Source: Gammaproteobacteria bacterium (lineage in GTDB: Bacteria; Pseudomonadota; Gammaproteobacteria; JADZEE01). From it: 64,000 nt of DNA. The notes beneath the pieces were generated by a model. The model was not told where the DNA came from. It did no database searches and worked only from the letters and a program-made list of their open reading frames with translations. The DNA lies in contig JADZEE010000048.1 in the NCBI GenBank assembly GCA_020850735.1, positions 35,510 to 99,509 on the forward strand. Direction: 5' to 3'. A program made the translations under genes and the position numbers. The first letter of the stretch is position 1, and each line of letters starts with the position of its first letter. Shown here in pieces: positions 42,253-50,482 of the stretch.

Positions 42253-42993
42253 TCAGCGATCCGCGCGGGCGCGCCGATCGTCACTGCGCGCGAGCGCGAC
42301 CAGTGCGGCGCGCACCTCCTGCGCATCGCGGGCCGGCGCGGGAAAACGGATCCGGACGATGCGCGCCCCTACCCGCAGGTGGATACCTTCGGCATCGGCG
42401 CCGACCATGCTCGCTGTTGCGCCGGCCGGCACCGTGATCCCGGCCTGTGCGCAGTATCGAAGCAACGCGGCATGATGGTCCTCGTTCATGTGAACGATCA
42501 TGGCTCGCTCCACGCCGGCGTCGAAGGGGTTCTCCAGCAGCACCGCCGCCGGCTCGAACCAGAAGATCTCGCCGAAACCACCGATGTAGCGCCAGCGCAC
42601 GGGGGCGATGCGGAAGAAGTGGAAGTCGTGCGTGAGATGGTAATCGCGCGATTCCGGGAAATACGTGTAATAGCGCTCGATCGCGTCGGTCTCGTCCGCA
42701 CTGAGCGCTCGCGCATCACCCACGACCGTGAGCCGCCCGCCCGCCTGCAGGTCCTCGACTCCGCGGTCGAACACCGTCAGCGATACGCGCGGGTCGGCGC
42801 GTACGTTGCGCGTGTGCTGGGCGATCGAGGCGATCAGGACGATCGGCCGCCCGCCGCGATCCAGGCAATACGGCACGACCGATCCGAACGGATAGCCCGC
42901 CACGTCCACGGATACCGTGGCCAGCACGCCGTCGTAGGCCGTGGTGAGCAGATTGCGGGCGCCGGCGGCGGCGCGCATGCCTCGTTCGTTCAT
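42253..42993 (-). CDS. HugZ-like protein (pyridoxamine 5'-phosphate oxidase fold plus DUF2470)
   Basis: 246 residues from the ATG at 42993. The N-terminal split-barrel has LLTTAYDGVLATVSVDVAGYPFGSVVPYCLDRGGRPIVL, ASIAQHTRNVRADPRVSLTVFD and RLTVVGDARAL. A C-terminal DUF2470 domain begins ERAMIVHMNEDHHAALLRYCAQAGI. This arrangement is shared by HugZ-type heme-utilisation proteins and plant chloroplast homologues. Heme oxygenase activity has been shown only for some. No heme-uptake genes are adjacent. Confidence 0.9.
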   Translation of the reverse strand: MNERGMRAAAGARNLLTTAYDGVLATVSVDVAGYPFGSVVPYCLDRGGRPIVLIASIAQHTRNVRADPRVSLTVFDRGVEDLQAGGRLTVVGDARALSADETDAIERYYTYFPESRDYHLTHDFHFFRIAPVRWRYIGGFGEIFWFEPAAVLLENPFDAGVERAMIVHMNEDHHAALLRYCAQAGITVPAGATASMVGADAEGIHLRVGARIVRIRFPAPARDAQEVRAALVALARSDDRRARADR

Positions 42994-43212
42994 CACCGGT
43001 GATTGTCGTACAAGGCGGGCCGCGGCGCGAATCGCCGCGCCCCGCAAAGGGCACGAGCCCCGTGGCCGGCGTACGCGCCCTTGTCCCCGCGCCCGTCCCG
43101 TCCTACCCTGTGTTCGACGGTTGCGGGCGGCCGGCGTGCCGGTGCGAATTCCCGCGATCGTCGCGGCCGCGGAGCGGTCGCGCAAGGCTCTCAGGGACGA
43201 GGGACTGTAACC

Positions 43213-45345
43213 ATGGATGGACGCCAGCCGGGCCGGGGTGACCCGGAACCACTCGCCTGCCTCGCGCTCATCGCGCGCTGTCACGGCATCGCTGCCGATC
43301 CGGCGGCGCTGCGTCATGCGCTCGGCCTGCACGGTAGCGACGCCATCGGTGTCGCCGACCTCCTGCGGGCGGCGCGTCTGCTCGGCCTCGACGCACGACG
43401 GGTGCGCAGTACGCCCGCGCGCCTGGACAAGACGCCGCTGCCGGCGCTGGCCGCGCGGCGGGACGGCCGCTGGACCGTGCTCGCCCGCGTGGCCGCCGGG
43501 CGCGTGCTCGTTCACGACGGTGCCGGCAGCGCGCCACGCAGCGTCGATCGTGCCGCATTCGAGTGCGTGTGGAATCGCGAGCTGCTGCTCGTGCGCCGGC
43601 GCGAATCGCCCGCCGGACCGGGGCGCCGCTTCGGCTTCGCCTGGTTCGCGCCCGCGCTGTGGAAGTACCGCTACCTGCTCACCGAGGTTCTGCTCGCCTC
43701 GTTCGTGCTGCAGCTGTTCGCGCTGGTGACGCCGCTGTTCTTCCAGGTGGTGGTCGACAAGGTGCTGGTGCACGGCGGCCTGACGACGCTCGATGTGCTC
43801 GCCGCGGGTTTTCTCGTCGTCGCCGTATTCGACGCGCTGCTCGGTGGTTTGCGCAGCTACGTGTTCGCCCACACCGCGAATCGCATCGACGTGACCCTGG
43901 GCGCCGATCTGTTCCGCCACCTGCTGCGCCTGCCGGTTGCCTACTTCCAGGCGCGGCGGGTGGGTGACACGGTGGCGCGGGTGCGCGAGCTCGAGACCCT
44001 GCGCCAGCTCATCACCGGCACTGCGCTGACACTGTGCATCGATCTGCTGTTCACGGGTGTGTTTTTCGCGGTGATGTGGCTGTACAGCCCGTGGCTGACG
44101 GCGGTGGTGCTGGCGGCGGTGCCGGCTTACTTACTGCTCGCGCTTCTCGTCACGCCGGTGCTGCGCGCGCGCCTGGAGGAAAAATTCGACCGCGGCGCGG
44201 ACAGCCAGGCGTACCTGGTCGAAGCCGTCAGCGGCATCGAGACGCTCAAGGCCGCAGCGGTCGAGCCGCAGAGCGCGCGGCGCTGGGAAGACAAGCTCGC
44301 CGGCTACGTGGGCGCGAGTTTTCGCGCCACGCAACTCGTGAACGTCGGCGGGCAGTGCGCGGCGCTCATCCAGAAGCTGACCGTGCTCGGGATCCTGTGG
44401 CTGGGAGCGCGCCAGGTGCTGGACGGCGCGCTCACGGTGGGGGAGCTGGTGGCGTTCAACCTGCTCGCCGGACGGGTGGCGGGGCCGATCCTGCGCCTGG
44501 CGCAGCTGTGGCAGGATTTCCAGCAGGCCGGGATCTCGATGCGGCGGCTCGGGGACATCCTCGACGCGCAACCCGAGCCCGCGCGCGCTCCCGGCCGTGG
44601 GGCGCTGCCGCGTATCGAGGGTCGCATCCGCTTCGAGCACGTCGGCTTCCGCTACCGTGCCGACGGACCGGAGGTGCTCACGGACGTGAGCTTCGAGATC
44701 CGGGCGGGTGAGGTCGTCGGTATCGTCGGGCCCTCGGGCTCGGGCAAGTCGACGTTGAGCCGGCTGGTGCAGCGCCTGCACGTACCGATCGCGGGCCGCG
44801 TGCTCGTCGACGGCGTGGATCTGGCGCTGGTGGACACCGCCTGGCTGCGCCGCCAGATTGGCGTGGTGCTGCAGGAGAACGTGCTGTTCCACCGCACGGT
44901 GCGCGAGAACATCGCGCTGATCGATCCGTCGCTGGCGCTCGAGCGCGTGATCCAGGTCGCCAGGCTCGCCGGCGCGCACGAATTCATCCTCGAGCTGCCC
45001 GAGGGCTACGACACCATCGTCGGCGAGCACGGCGCGACGCTCTCCGGCGGCCAGCGCCAGCGCCTCGCGATCGCCCGGGCGCTCATCAGCGACCCGCGTG
45101 TCCTCATTTTCGACGAGGCGACCAGCGCGCTCGATTACGACGCCGAGGCCACGGTGCATCGGAACATGCGTTATATCGCCAGGGGTCGCAGCGTGCTCAT
45201 CATCGCCCACCGGCTGAACGCGGTGCGCCAGGCACACCGGATCCTCGTGATCGATCGCGGGCGTGTGCGGGAGGCGGGCACGCACGCGCAGCTGCTGGCG
45301 AGCGGCGGCTATTACGCCGACATGCACCGCCGGCAGATGGCCTGA
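43213..45345 (+). CDS. type I secretion ABC transporter with C39-like N-terminal domain
   Basis: 710 residues. Residues about 5-130 resemble a C39 peptidase domain (EPLACLALIARCHGIAADPAALRHALG, ADLLRAARLLGLDARRV) but lack the usual DCG catalytic context, as in HlyB-type transporters that do not cleave their cargo. Six membrane helices span about 150-430. The ATPase has Walker A GPSGSGKST (about 505-513), signature LSGGQRQRLAIARAL, Walker B VLIFDEATSALD and the switch His in LIIAHRL. It is the inner-membrane motor of a type I system. The membrane-fusion gene follows; the RTX protein at 53.7 kb is the likely cargo. Confidence 0.95.
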   Translation: MDGRQPGRGDPEPLACLALIARCHGIAADPAALRHALGLHGSDAIGVADLLRAARLLGLDARRVRSTPARLDKTPLPALAARRDGRWTVLARVAAGRVLVHDGAGSAPRSVDRAAFECVWNRELLLVRRRESPAGPGRRFGFAWFAPALWKYRYLLTEVLLASFVLQLFALVTPLFFQVVVDKVLVHGGLTTLDVLAAGFLVVAVFDALLGGLRSYVFAHTANRIDVTLGADLFRHLLRLPVAYFQARRVGDTVARVRELETLRQLITGTALTLCIDLLFTGVFFAVMWLYSPWLTAVVLAAVPAYLLLALLVTPVLRARLEEKFDRGADSQAYLVEAVSGIETLKAAAVEPQSARRWEDKLAGYVGASFRATQLVNVGGQCAALIQKLTVLGILWLGARQVLDGALTVGELVAFNLLAGRVAGPILRLAQLWQDFQQAGISMRRLGDILDAQPEPARAPGRGALPRIEGRIRFEHVGFRYRADGPEVLTDVSFEIRAGEVVGIVGPSGSGKSTLSRLVQRLHVPIAGRVLVDGVDLALVDTAWLRRQIGVVLQENVLFHRTVRENIALIDPSLALERVIQVARLAGAHEFILELPEGYDTIVGEHGATLSGGQRQRLAIARALISDPRVLIFDEATSALDYDAEATVHRNMRYIARGRSVLIIAHRLNAVRQAHRILVIDRGRVREAGTHAQLLASGGYYADMHRRQMA

Positions 45346-45465
45346 GTACGTGCACGCCTGGACCGGCACACGCCCGCGGACGGATCCAGGCGCCGAACGG
45401 CCGGCGCTGACGCGGCCGCGACAGCTCACGTTCGGTGTGTCGGGCGCAGGCAGGGGTGCACGCGC

Positions 45466-46812
45466 TTGCGGAGATCGGTGGCCGTGACGGCAGATTGCGA
45501 GTTCCTGCCCGCCGCTCTGGCGCTGCAGGCTTCACCACCGCTGCCCGCGGCGCGCGGCATGCTGCTGTGCATCTGTGCCTTCGTCGCGATCGCGCTCACC
45601 TGGGCCACGCTCGGGCACGTGGACATCGTCGCGGTCGCCCACGGCCGCATCGTGCCGACCTCGCGCGTAAAGATCCTGCAGCCCGCCGAGACCGCCGTGG
45701 TTGCCGCCATCCACGTTACCGACGGCGATGCGGTCAGGTCCGGGCAGGTGCTGATCGAGCTCGACTCGACCGCGGCCCGGGCCGATCTCACCCGCCTGCG
45801 GCAGGAACGTCTCGCGCTGGCGCTGGACGAAGCGCGACTGCAGGCACAGCTCGACGGCATGCACGCCGCGGCCACGAAAGCTGCGCCGCCGCGCCCCGCC
45901 GTGCCGGGCGCCAGTGACGCGCAGCGCGCACTCCTGCAGGCACGCACGAACCAGGCGCTGGTCCGGCACCGCGCCGCCGTTGCCACGCTCGAAGACGAGC
46001 GGCGTCAGAACGAGGCCGAACAGGCCGCTGTGCGCCAGCGCATCGCGCAGCTCGACGCGACGGTGCCGCTCATCAGCGAGCGGGCGGCGTCGCTGCGGGA
46101 TCTGGCCGCAAGATCGCTCGCGCCGCGCACGGACTACCTGGCTCTGGAGGAGGCCCGGATCGGCCAGGTGCAGGAACGCGCAGTGCAGCGGGCGCAGCTC
46201 GCTGTTCTGGCCGCTGCCGGCGCCGCGCTCGCGCAGCGTCGCGTCGCGCTGACGGCGCAGACCGAGGCCGAATGGCTGAACGCACTGGCGGACGTGCGTA
46301 CGCGGCTCGCGAGCTACGCCGAGGAGATCCGCAAGGCTGACCGTCGCATCGCGCAGCTCACGCTGCGCGCGCCGGTCGCGGGCACGGTTCAGGAACTCGC
46401 GGTGCATACGGTCGGCGGGGTGGTTACCCCGGCGCAGCGGCTGCTGCTGGTGGTGCCGGAGGACGACGCGCTGCAGATCGAGGCCTGGGTGCCCAATCGC
46501 GATATCGGTTTCGTACGCGCAGGCCAGGCCGCCAGGATCAAAATCGAGACCTTTCCGTTCACGAAGTACGGCGTCATCGCGGGCGAAGTGACGCGGGTAT
46601 CGACTGACGCGGTAAGCGACGAGGACAAGGGGCCGGTGTATGCGGCGCAGGTGGCGATGGCGCGCACGGTCCTGGTGGTGGACGGCCGGCCGGTGCGCCT
46701 GGCGCCGGGCATGGCGGTGACCGTGGAGGTGAAGCTCGGCGAGCGCCGGCTCATCGAGTTTGTGCTGGGCCCGCTGCTGCGCCATGCCGACGAGAGCATG
46801 AACGAGCGTTAA
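45466..46812 (+). CDS. HlyD-type membrane fusion protein
   Basis: 448 residues if the TTG at 45466 is used; GTG 45478 and GTG 45484 are equally possible (GGAG lies ten bases before the latter). One membrane helix (GMLLCICAFVAIALTWATL) near residue 35 is followed by a biotinyl-lipoyl-like half (HGRIVPTSRVKILQPAETAVVAAIHVTDGDAVRSGQ in pieces). A long helical hairpin rich in Arg/Ala/Gln (about 110-290) follows, then the second half with LRAPVAGTVQELAVHTVGGVVTPAQ and the HlyD barrel (AARIKIETFPFTKYGVIAGEV). It bridges the ABC transporter to a TolC-type pore, which is not in the window. Confidence 0.93.
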   Translation: MRRSVAVTADCEFLPAALALQASPPLPAARGMLLCICAFVAIALTWATLGHVDIVAVAHGRIVPTSRVKILQPAETAVVAAIHVTDGDAVRSGQVLIELDSTAARADLTRLRQERLALALDEARLQAQLDGMHAAATKAAPPRPAVPGASDAQRALLQARTNQALVRHRAAVATLEDERRQNEAEQAAVRQRIAQLDATVPLISERAASLRDLAARSLAPRTDYLALEEARIGQVQERAVQRAQLAVLAAAGAALAQRRVALTAQTEAEWLNALADVRTRLASYAEEIRKADRRIAQLTLRAPVAGTVQELAVHTVGGVVTPAQRLLLVVPEDDALQIEAWVPNRDIGFVRAGQAARIKIETFPFTKYGVIAGEVTRVSTDAVSDEDKGPVYAAQVAMARTVLVVDGRPVRLAPGMAVTVEVKLGERRLIEFVLGPLLRHADESMNER

Positions 46813-46820
46813 CCGGCTCG

Positions 46821-46903
46821 AAAACCGGGGTCAGAGTCGAATTTCACTCGCGCCGGCATGCGCATCGCGGTGACCCGCGAAATTCGACTCTGACCCCGGT
46901 TTT
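46821..46903. repeat. palindromic repeat element, simple copy B
   Basis: Two 25-base arms (46821-46845 and 46879-46903) are perfect reverse complements and enclose 33 bp. The left arm starts AAAACCGGGGTCAGAGTCGA and the right arm ends in GGTTTT. It lies between the convergent HlyD-type and nnrS genes, 8 bp after one stop and 7 bp before the other, as copy A does between its neighbours. It could form a very stable hairpin that ends transcription from both sides. Confidence 0.9.
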
Positions 46904-46910
46904 ATTGATG

Positions 46911-48143
46911 TCAGCCGGGGGTGCCGTCGACGCGGGGCTGCGTGAGTACGGGGAAGTACACGACGGTGAAAATGCCGAATGCCGCGGTCCACGCCAGGGC
47001 GGTGAGTCCCAGCAGAACAGGATAGTGGGACGGATCCAGGAACGGACCGAGCACCCGCAGGAGCGCGGCGAGCGTCACCAGGAGGAAGGCGCTGGTCATC
47101 GCGCGACCGACGGCGAGTGGACGACCCGTGTGGCCGAGGGCGACCCGGCTCATCATGCCCAGGGTCAACGTGGCGATGGCGCCGGCGGTCAGCGCGTGCG
47201 TCGCCGCCGAGGGCGGCAGCGCATCGATCCAGGGCGCCAGCGCGCGCAAAGTGAGCCCGACACCGATCCACAGGTAGCCGGCGTGCAGCACCCACACCAG
47301 CGGCACCCGCCGGGTCGCGAACGAGGCCCAGCCGTGCATCCGCGCGAGCACCGCGAGGCCGGTGAGCAGGCTCACCGCGCCGGACCAGGCGGTTCCCGGT
47401 AGCAAGACCGTGGTCACGGGCAGCAGCACGGCCATCACGATGGCGGCTCGGTCCAACAGCGGGTACATGCGCACGTTTGCCTGCGCGATCGCGTTGCGTG
47501 TGAACAGGGGAATCACGCGGCCGCCGAGCACGATCATCACCAGCACGACCAGGTCCAGCGCGATCTGGTCCGCGTGCAGTGCCTGGCCGGTGACGATACC
47601 CATGCGATCGAGGTGGTACAGCACGTTGGCCGCACCGAAGGCGAGCAGCACGATCGGGAAAATCGCATTGCGGGCGTTTCGGGTGCGCCACAGGGGACGC
47701 GCGATCGCCATCGCGACGGCCGGCAGAAACGCGATGTCGATCACGGCGGCGAGCCACGCCGGAACCGGACTGGCGGGCAGCAGCGCCAGGCGCGCGCCGA
47801 GCCACAGCAGCACCAGCAGCGCCAGCGGCGGCCCGCTCGGAGTGGGCTGTGCGGTCCAGTTGCGCACGGCGGTGAGCAGGAACCCGCTGATCACGGCCGC
47901 GGCATAGCCATAGAGCATCTCGTGCGCGTGCCAGGCGAACGGCGATCCCGGCACGGTACCGGCGAGCGGGCCACTGAACACGACGAGCCACAAGGGGATG
48001 TGGACGCCGGCAAACGCCCCGGCGACCAGGAACATCGGGCGAAACCCCAGCCGCAGCAGTGGCAGTGACCTGTCCGCAGGCGGTCTGCGGGGTGTCGACG
48101 GCGAGGGCATGTCGATACGCGTGAACGGTGTCGGTGTGCTCAT
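46911..48143 (-). CDS. nnrS: NnrS family membrane protein
   Basis: 410 residues from the ATG at 48143; ATG 48108 is an alternative start. About twelve hydrophobic helices. NnrS hallmarks: LLRLGFRPMFLVAGAFAGVHIPLWL, PFAWHAHEMLYGYAAAVISGFLLTAVRNWTAQPTPSG in parts, VLGGRVIPLFTRNAI and THALTAGAIATLTLGMMSRVALGHTGRPL. NnrS is a heme- and copper-containing membrane protein linked to protection against nitric-oxide stress. nsrR lies just upstream on the same strand (175 bp gap), which fits NO-responsive control. Confidence 0.94.
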   Translation of the reverse strand: MSTPTPFTRIDMPSPSTPRRPPADRSLPLLRLGFRPMFLVAGAFAGVHIPLWLVVFSGPLAGTVPGSPFAWHAHEMLYGYAAAVISGFLLTAVRNWTAQPTPSGPPLALLVLLWLGARLALLPASPVPAWLAAVIDIAFLPAVAMAIARPLWRTRNARNAIFPIVLLAFGAANVLYHLDRMGIVTGQALHADQIALDLVVLVMIVLGGRVIPLFTRNAIAQANVRMYPLLDRAAIVMAVLLPVTTVLLPGTAWSGAVSLLTGLAVLARMHGWASFATRRVPLVWVLHAGYLWIGVGLTLRALAPWIDALPPSAATHALTAGAIATLTLGMMSRVALGHTGRPLAVGRAMTSAFLLVTLAALLRVLGPFLDPSHYPVLLGLTALAWTAAFGIFTVVYFPVLTQPRVDGTPG

Positions 48144-48163
48144 GTCAATCCGGTGTCGTGCCA

Positions 48164-48181
48164 GCCGGCGCCAGCGCCGGC
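48164..48181. repeat. perfect GC inverted repeat between nsrR and nnrS
   Basis: GCCGGCGC, two bases, GCGCCGGC. It could form a small hairpin in the nsrR-nnrS intergenic region. There is no T run, so it is not a standard intrinsic terminator. Confidence 0.4.
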
Positions 48182-48318
48182 GGTCCTGGTGGTGTCGTGG
48201 TGGTGATGGGCGGCGTGAGTCCCGCGGATGTCTCGCGGGTCGGCGTGTGCACGGCTACCCCCGGACCGTGCTTGGCCCCGCGCAGGACCCGGCGCGGGTG
48301 GGTCCGGGCGCGGCCTGT

Positions 48319-48786
48319 TCACGGCGCGAACCCCAGCTCGGGCCCGACCGGGCGTGACATGAGCAGGAGCTGCCGCAAGCGCGTGCGCGGCTCGATCAGA
48401 TCGGCCAGCGTGTAGCGGTCCAGTTCGGCGAGGAAGGCTTGCAGGGCCGCCGCGAAAATCCCGGCCAGCACGCAACCCGGGGCAATCCGGCAGGCGTTGG
48501 CGGTCGGATCGAAGCACTCGACCAGGCGCAGATCGCTCTCGGTCGCGCGCACCACGGCGCCAATCCGGATCGCGCGGGCCGGCCGGGCCAGTGTCAGGCC
48601 ACCCCCCTTGCCGCGTACGGTGTTCAGGTAACCGAGATTGGCGAGCTGGTTGACGATCTTCATGAGGTGGGGGCGGGACAGACCGAAGCGGGTCGCGATT
48701 TCGCCGATGGTCGTACGCGCGTCGTCCTGGATGCCGAGATAGATGAGCACGCGCAGGGCATAATCCGTGTACGCGGTCAGACGCAT
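48319..48786 (-). CDS. nsrR: NsrR-type Rrf2 family nitric-oxide-sensing repressor
   Basis: 155 residues from the ATG at 48786 (MRLTAYTDYALRVLIYLG...), the usual Rrf2 start; an ATG five codons upstream lies inside the operator. The winged helix is clear (TTIGEIATRFGLSRPHLMKIVNQLANLGYL, then RGKGGGLTLARP). The C-terminal cluster ligands are ECFDPTANACRIAPGCVL, with three Cys spaced as in NsrR proteins that bind an iron-sulfur cluster destroyed by NO. A matching operator overlaps its own promoter. Its downstream neighbour nnrS is a typical member of the NsrR regulon. Confidence 0.92.
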   Translation of the reverse strand: MRLTAYTDYALRVLIYLGIQDDARTTIGEIATRFGLSRPHLMKIVNQLANLGYLNTVRGKGGGLTLARPARAIRIGAVVRATESDLRLVECFDPTANACRIAPGCVLAGIFAAALQAFLAELDRYTLADLIEPRTRLRQLLLMSRPVGPELGFAP

Positions 48787-48792
48787 CACCTG

Positions 48793-48821
48793 AACATACA
48801 TATAGAATGAATCTTTATCAA
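48793..48821 (-). promoter_or_regulatory. NsrR-like operator overlapping the nsrR promoter
   Basis: Read leftward, AAGATTCATTC and ATATGTATGTT at 48793-48815 are spaced as an 11-1-11 imperfect palindrome close to the known NsrR consensus AAGATGYATTT-N-AAATRCATCTT (about 9 and 8 matches of 11). TTGATA (48816-48821), a 17-base spacer and TATGTT (48793-48798) form a plausible promoter that the box fills. The predicted transcript start falls at or next to the ATG at 48786, suggesting a leaderless or nearly leaderless mRNA and autoregulation. Confidence 0.65.
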
Positions 48822-48942
48822 GCCGTGCCCTCTGCAGCGGATCGCTGCCCCCGCCCGCGCGTGGTCCGCGCCGGCAGCGCTGCGACTGCGCCCGACACCG
48901 TCGCCGGCCGCGCAGCCGGCGCGATTGCGTAAGATCCACCCG

Positions 48943-49734
48943 ATGCAGACTGTCGCGGAGCCGCTGCGGGAGTTTCTCGCCGCTACCGGCGCCAGTGAGT
49001 TCGACGCGGCGCTGATGGTGGCGCGGCTGCTCGATCCCGGGCTCGATGCCGCGCGCGTGCGCGCCGAGCGGGATCGGCTGCTCGAGCGTTGCCGCGCCGC
49101 GCTGGCCGGCCGCGTCGCCGGCGCCGAAGCCGTATGCGACGGTCTGCGTGCCCAGGGTTTCGCGGGCGCGGATGCCGATTATTACAGTCTGGACAACAGC
49201 CGTATCGAAAGGGTACTCGCGCGCCGGCGGGGTATTCCCATCACCCTCGGCGTGCTGTGCATCGAGGTCGCCCGGGCGCTCGGCCTGCGTGCCGGGGGCA
49301 TCAACTTCCCCAGACACTTTCTCGTGCGCTGCGGCGCCGATCTCATCGATCCGTTCGCGCTGGAGGTGGTCACCGAGGCCGAATGCCGGCAACGCCTCGG
49401 CGAGGCCGGCGCGCGACCGGATGCGGAAGTGTTCGCAGCCGCGAGCGCGCACGCCATCGCGCTGCGGATGCTGAACAACGTCAAAGCCGTCCTGCTCGGG
49501 CGCGGCATGCTCGAAGCCGCGGTGGCCATGGTCGCTCACCAGCGCCTGCTCGCACCGGACAACGTCGGCCTGCTGCTCGAGGAGGCCGTGCTCTACGAAC
49601 GTCTCGGTGCGCCGGCGCTGGCCCTGGCGGCCCTGATGGAGGCGCATGCACGCATGCCGGCGGGTGAGGCGCGCACGCGGATCGCGGCACGCATCGATGC
49701 TTTGCGGGCGAGCGGCTCGCCGACCCTGCACTGA
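48943..49734 (+). CDS. SirB1 family protein (transglutaminase-like fold with TPR)
   Basis: 263 residues from the ATG at 48943; a TTG six codons upstream is less likely. The family core is plain: ADYYSLDNSRIERVLARRRGIPITLGVLCIEVARALGLRAGGINFPRHFLVR, read in overlapping parts, then DLIDPFALEVVTEAECRQRL. The end is a TPR-like helical region (MLNNVKAVLLGRGMLEAAVAMVAHQRLLAPD). SirB1 proteins are widespread in gammaproteobacteria, where the gene often lies near prmC; the biochemical role is unsettled. It is divergent from nsrR. Confidence 0.9.
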   Translation: MQTVAEPLREFLAATGASEFDAALMVARLLDPGLDAARVRAERDRLLERCRAALAGRVAGAEAVCDGLRAQGFAGADADYYSLDNSRIERVLARRRGIPITLGVLCIEVARALGLRAGGINFPRHFLVRCGADLIDPFALEVVTEAECRQRLGEAGARPDAEVFAAASAHAIALRMLNNVKAVLLGRGMLEAAVAMVAHQRLLAPDNVGLLLEEAVLYERLGAPALALAALMEAHARMPAGEARTRIAARIDALRASGSPTLH

Positions 49735-49763
49735 AGGGCGCCGATCCCACCGGCCACCGCTGC

Positions 49764-50246
49764 TCAGTCGCGGAAATTGACGAACTGCAGCGGCAGCTCG
49801 GTTTCGGTCTTGCGCAGCAGGGCGATGACGGCCTGCAGGTCGTCACGCTTCTTGCCCGATACCCGTACCTGGTCGCCCTGGACCGAGGCCTGCACCTTGA
49901 TCTTGCTGTCCTTGATCTGCTTCACCAGCTGGCGTGCGAGCGGCGCGTCGATGCCATGGCGCAGGGTCAGGATCTGGTGCGCAGTCCGGCCGACGGTCTG
50001 CGGCTCGTCCACTTTGGCGCACTTGATGTCCACGCTGCGCCGGGTGAGCTTGTTGTAGAGGATGTCGAGCATCTGTTCGAGCTGAAACTCCGACTGCGCG
50101 CGCAGCGTCACGACGTTGTCCTTGCGCTCGTACTCGGCGTCGCTGCCCTTGAAGTCGAAGCGCGTGCCGACTTCGCGGTTGGCCTGGTCCACGGCATTGG
50201 TGATCTCGTGCATGTCCAGCTCGGACACGATGTCGAACGTGGGCAT
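49764..50246 (-). CDS. yajQ: YajQ family cyclic-di-GMP/nucleotide-binding protein
   Basis: 160 residues from the ATG at 50246, with GGGAGA upstream. The whole chain matches the UPF0234 family: MPTFDIVSELDMHEITNAVDQANREVGTRFDFKGS in overlapping parts, QLEQMLDILYNKLTRRSVDIKCAKVDEP, then QIKDSKIKVQASVQGDQVRVSGKKRDDLQAVIALLR. Homologues bind c-di-GMP or tRNA nucleotides; in Xanthomonas the protein links c-di-GMP to transcription. It converges with the SirB1 gene and adds to the c-di-GMP content of the window. Confidence 0.95.
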   Translation of the reverse strand: MPTFDIVSELDMHEITNAVDQANREVGTRFDFKGSDAEYERKDNVVTLRAQSEFQLEQMLDILYNKLTRRSVDIKCAKVDEPQTVGRTAHQILTLRHGIDAPLARQLVKQIKDSKIKVQASVQGDQVRVSGKKRDDLQAVIALLRKTETELPLQFVNFRD

Positions 50247-50482
50247 CGGCTTGTCTCTCCCGTGCGAGTCTGCGGCCGCGCGCGGCCGGCGACAGTCTAA
50301 CGCGGCGGTCGCGGGGGGCGCACGCGCCCGGGTGCGGGGGCGGGTCTGCCGTCGCCGGATCGCCGGCGGCGCGGAATTCGCGAGCTGCGACACGGGTCCC
50401 GGTCCGCGATCGCCGTGGTCGTCAGGTCCCCGGCGCCGGATCGGCTAGACTGCGACGCTGGTACCGATTGCGGAGGGTCCGA

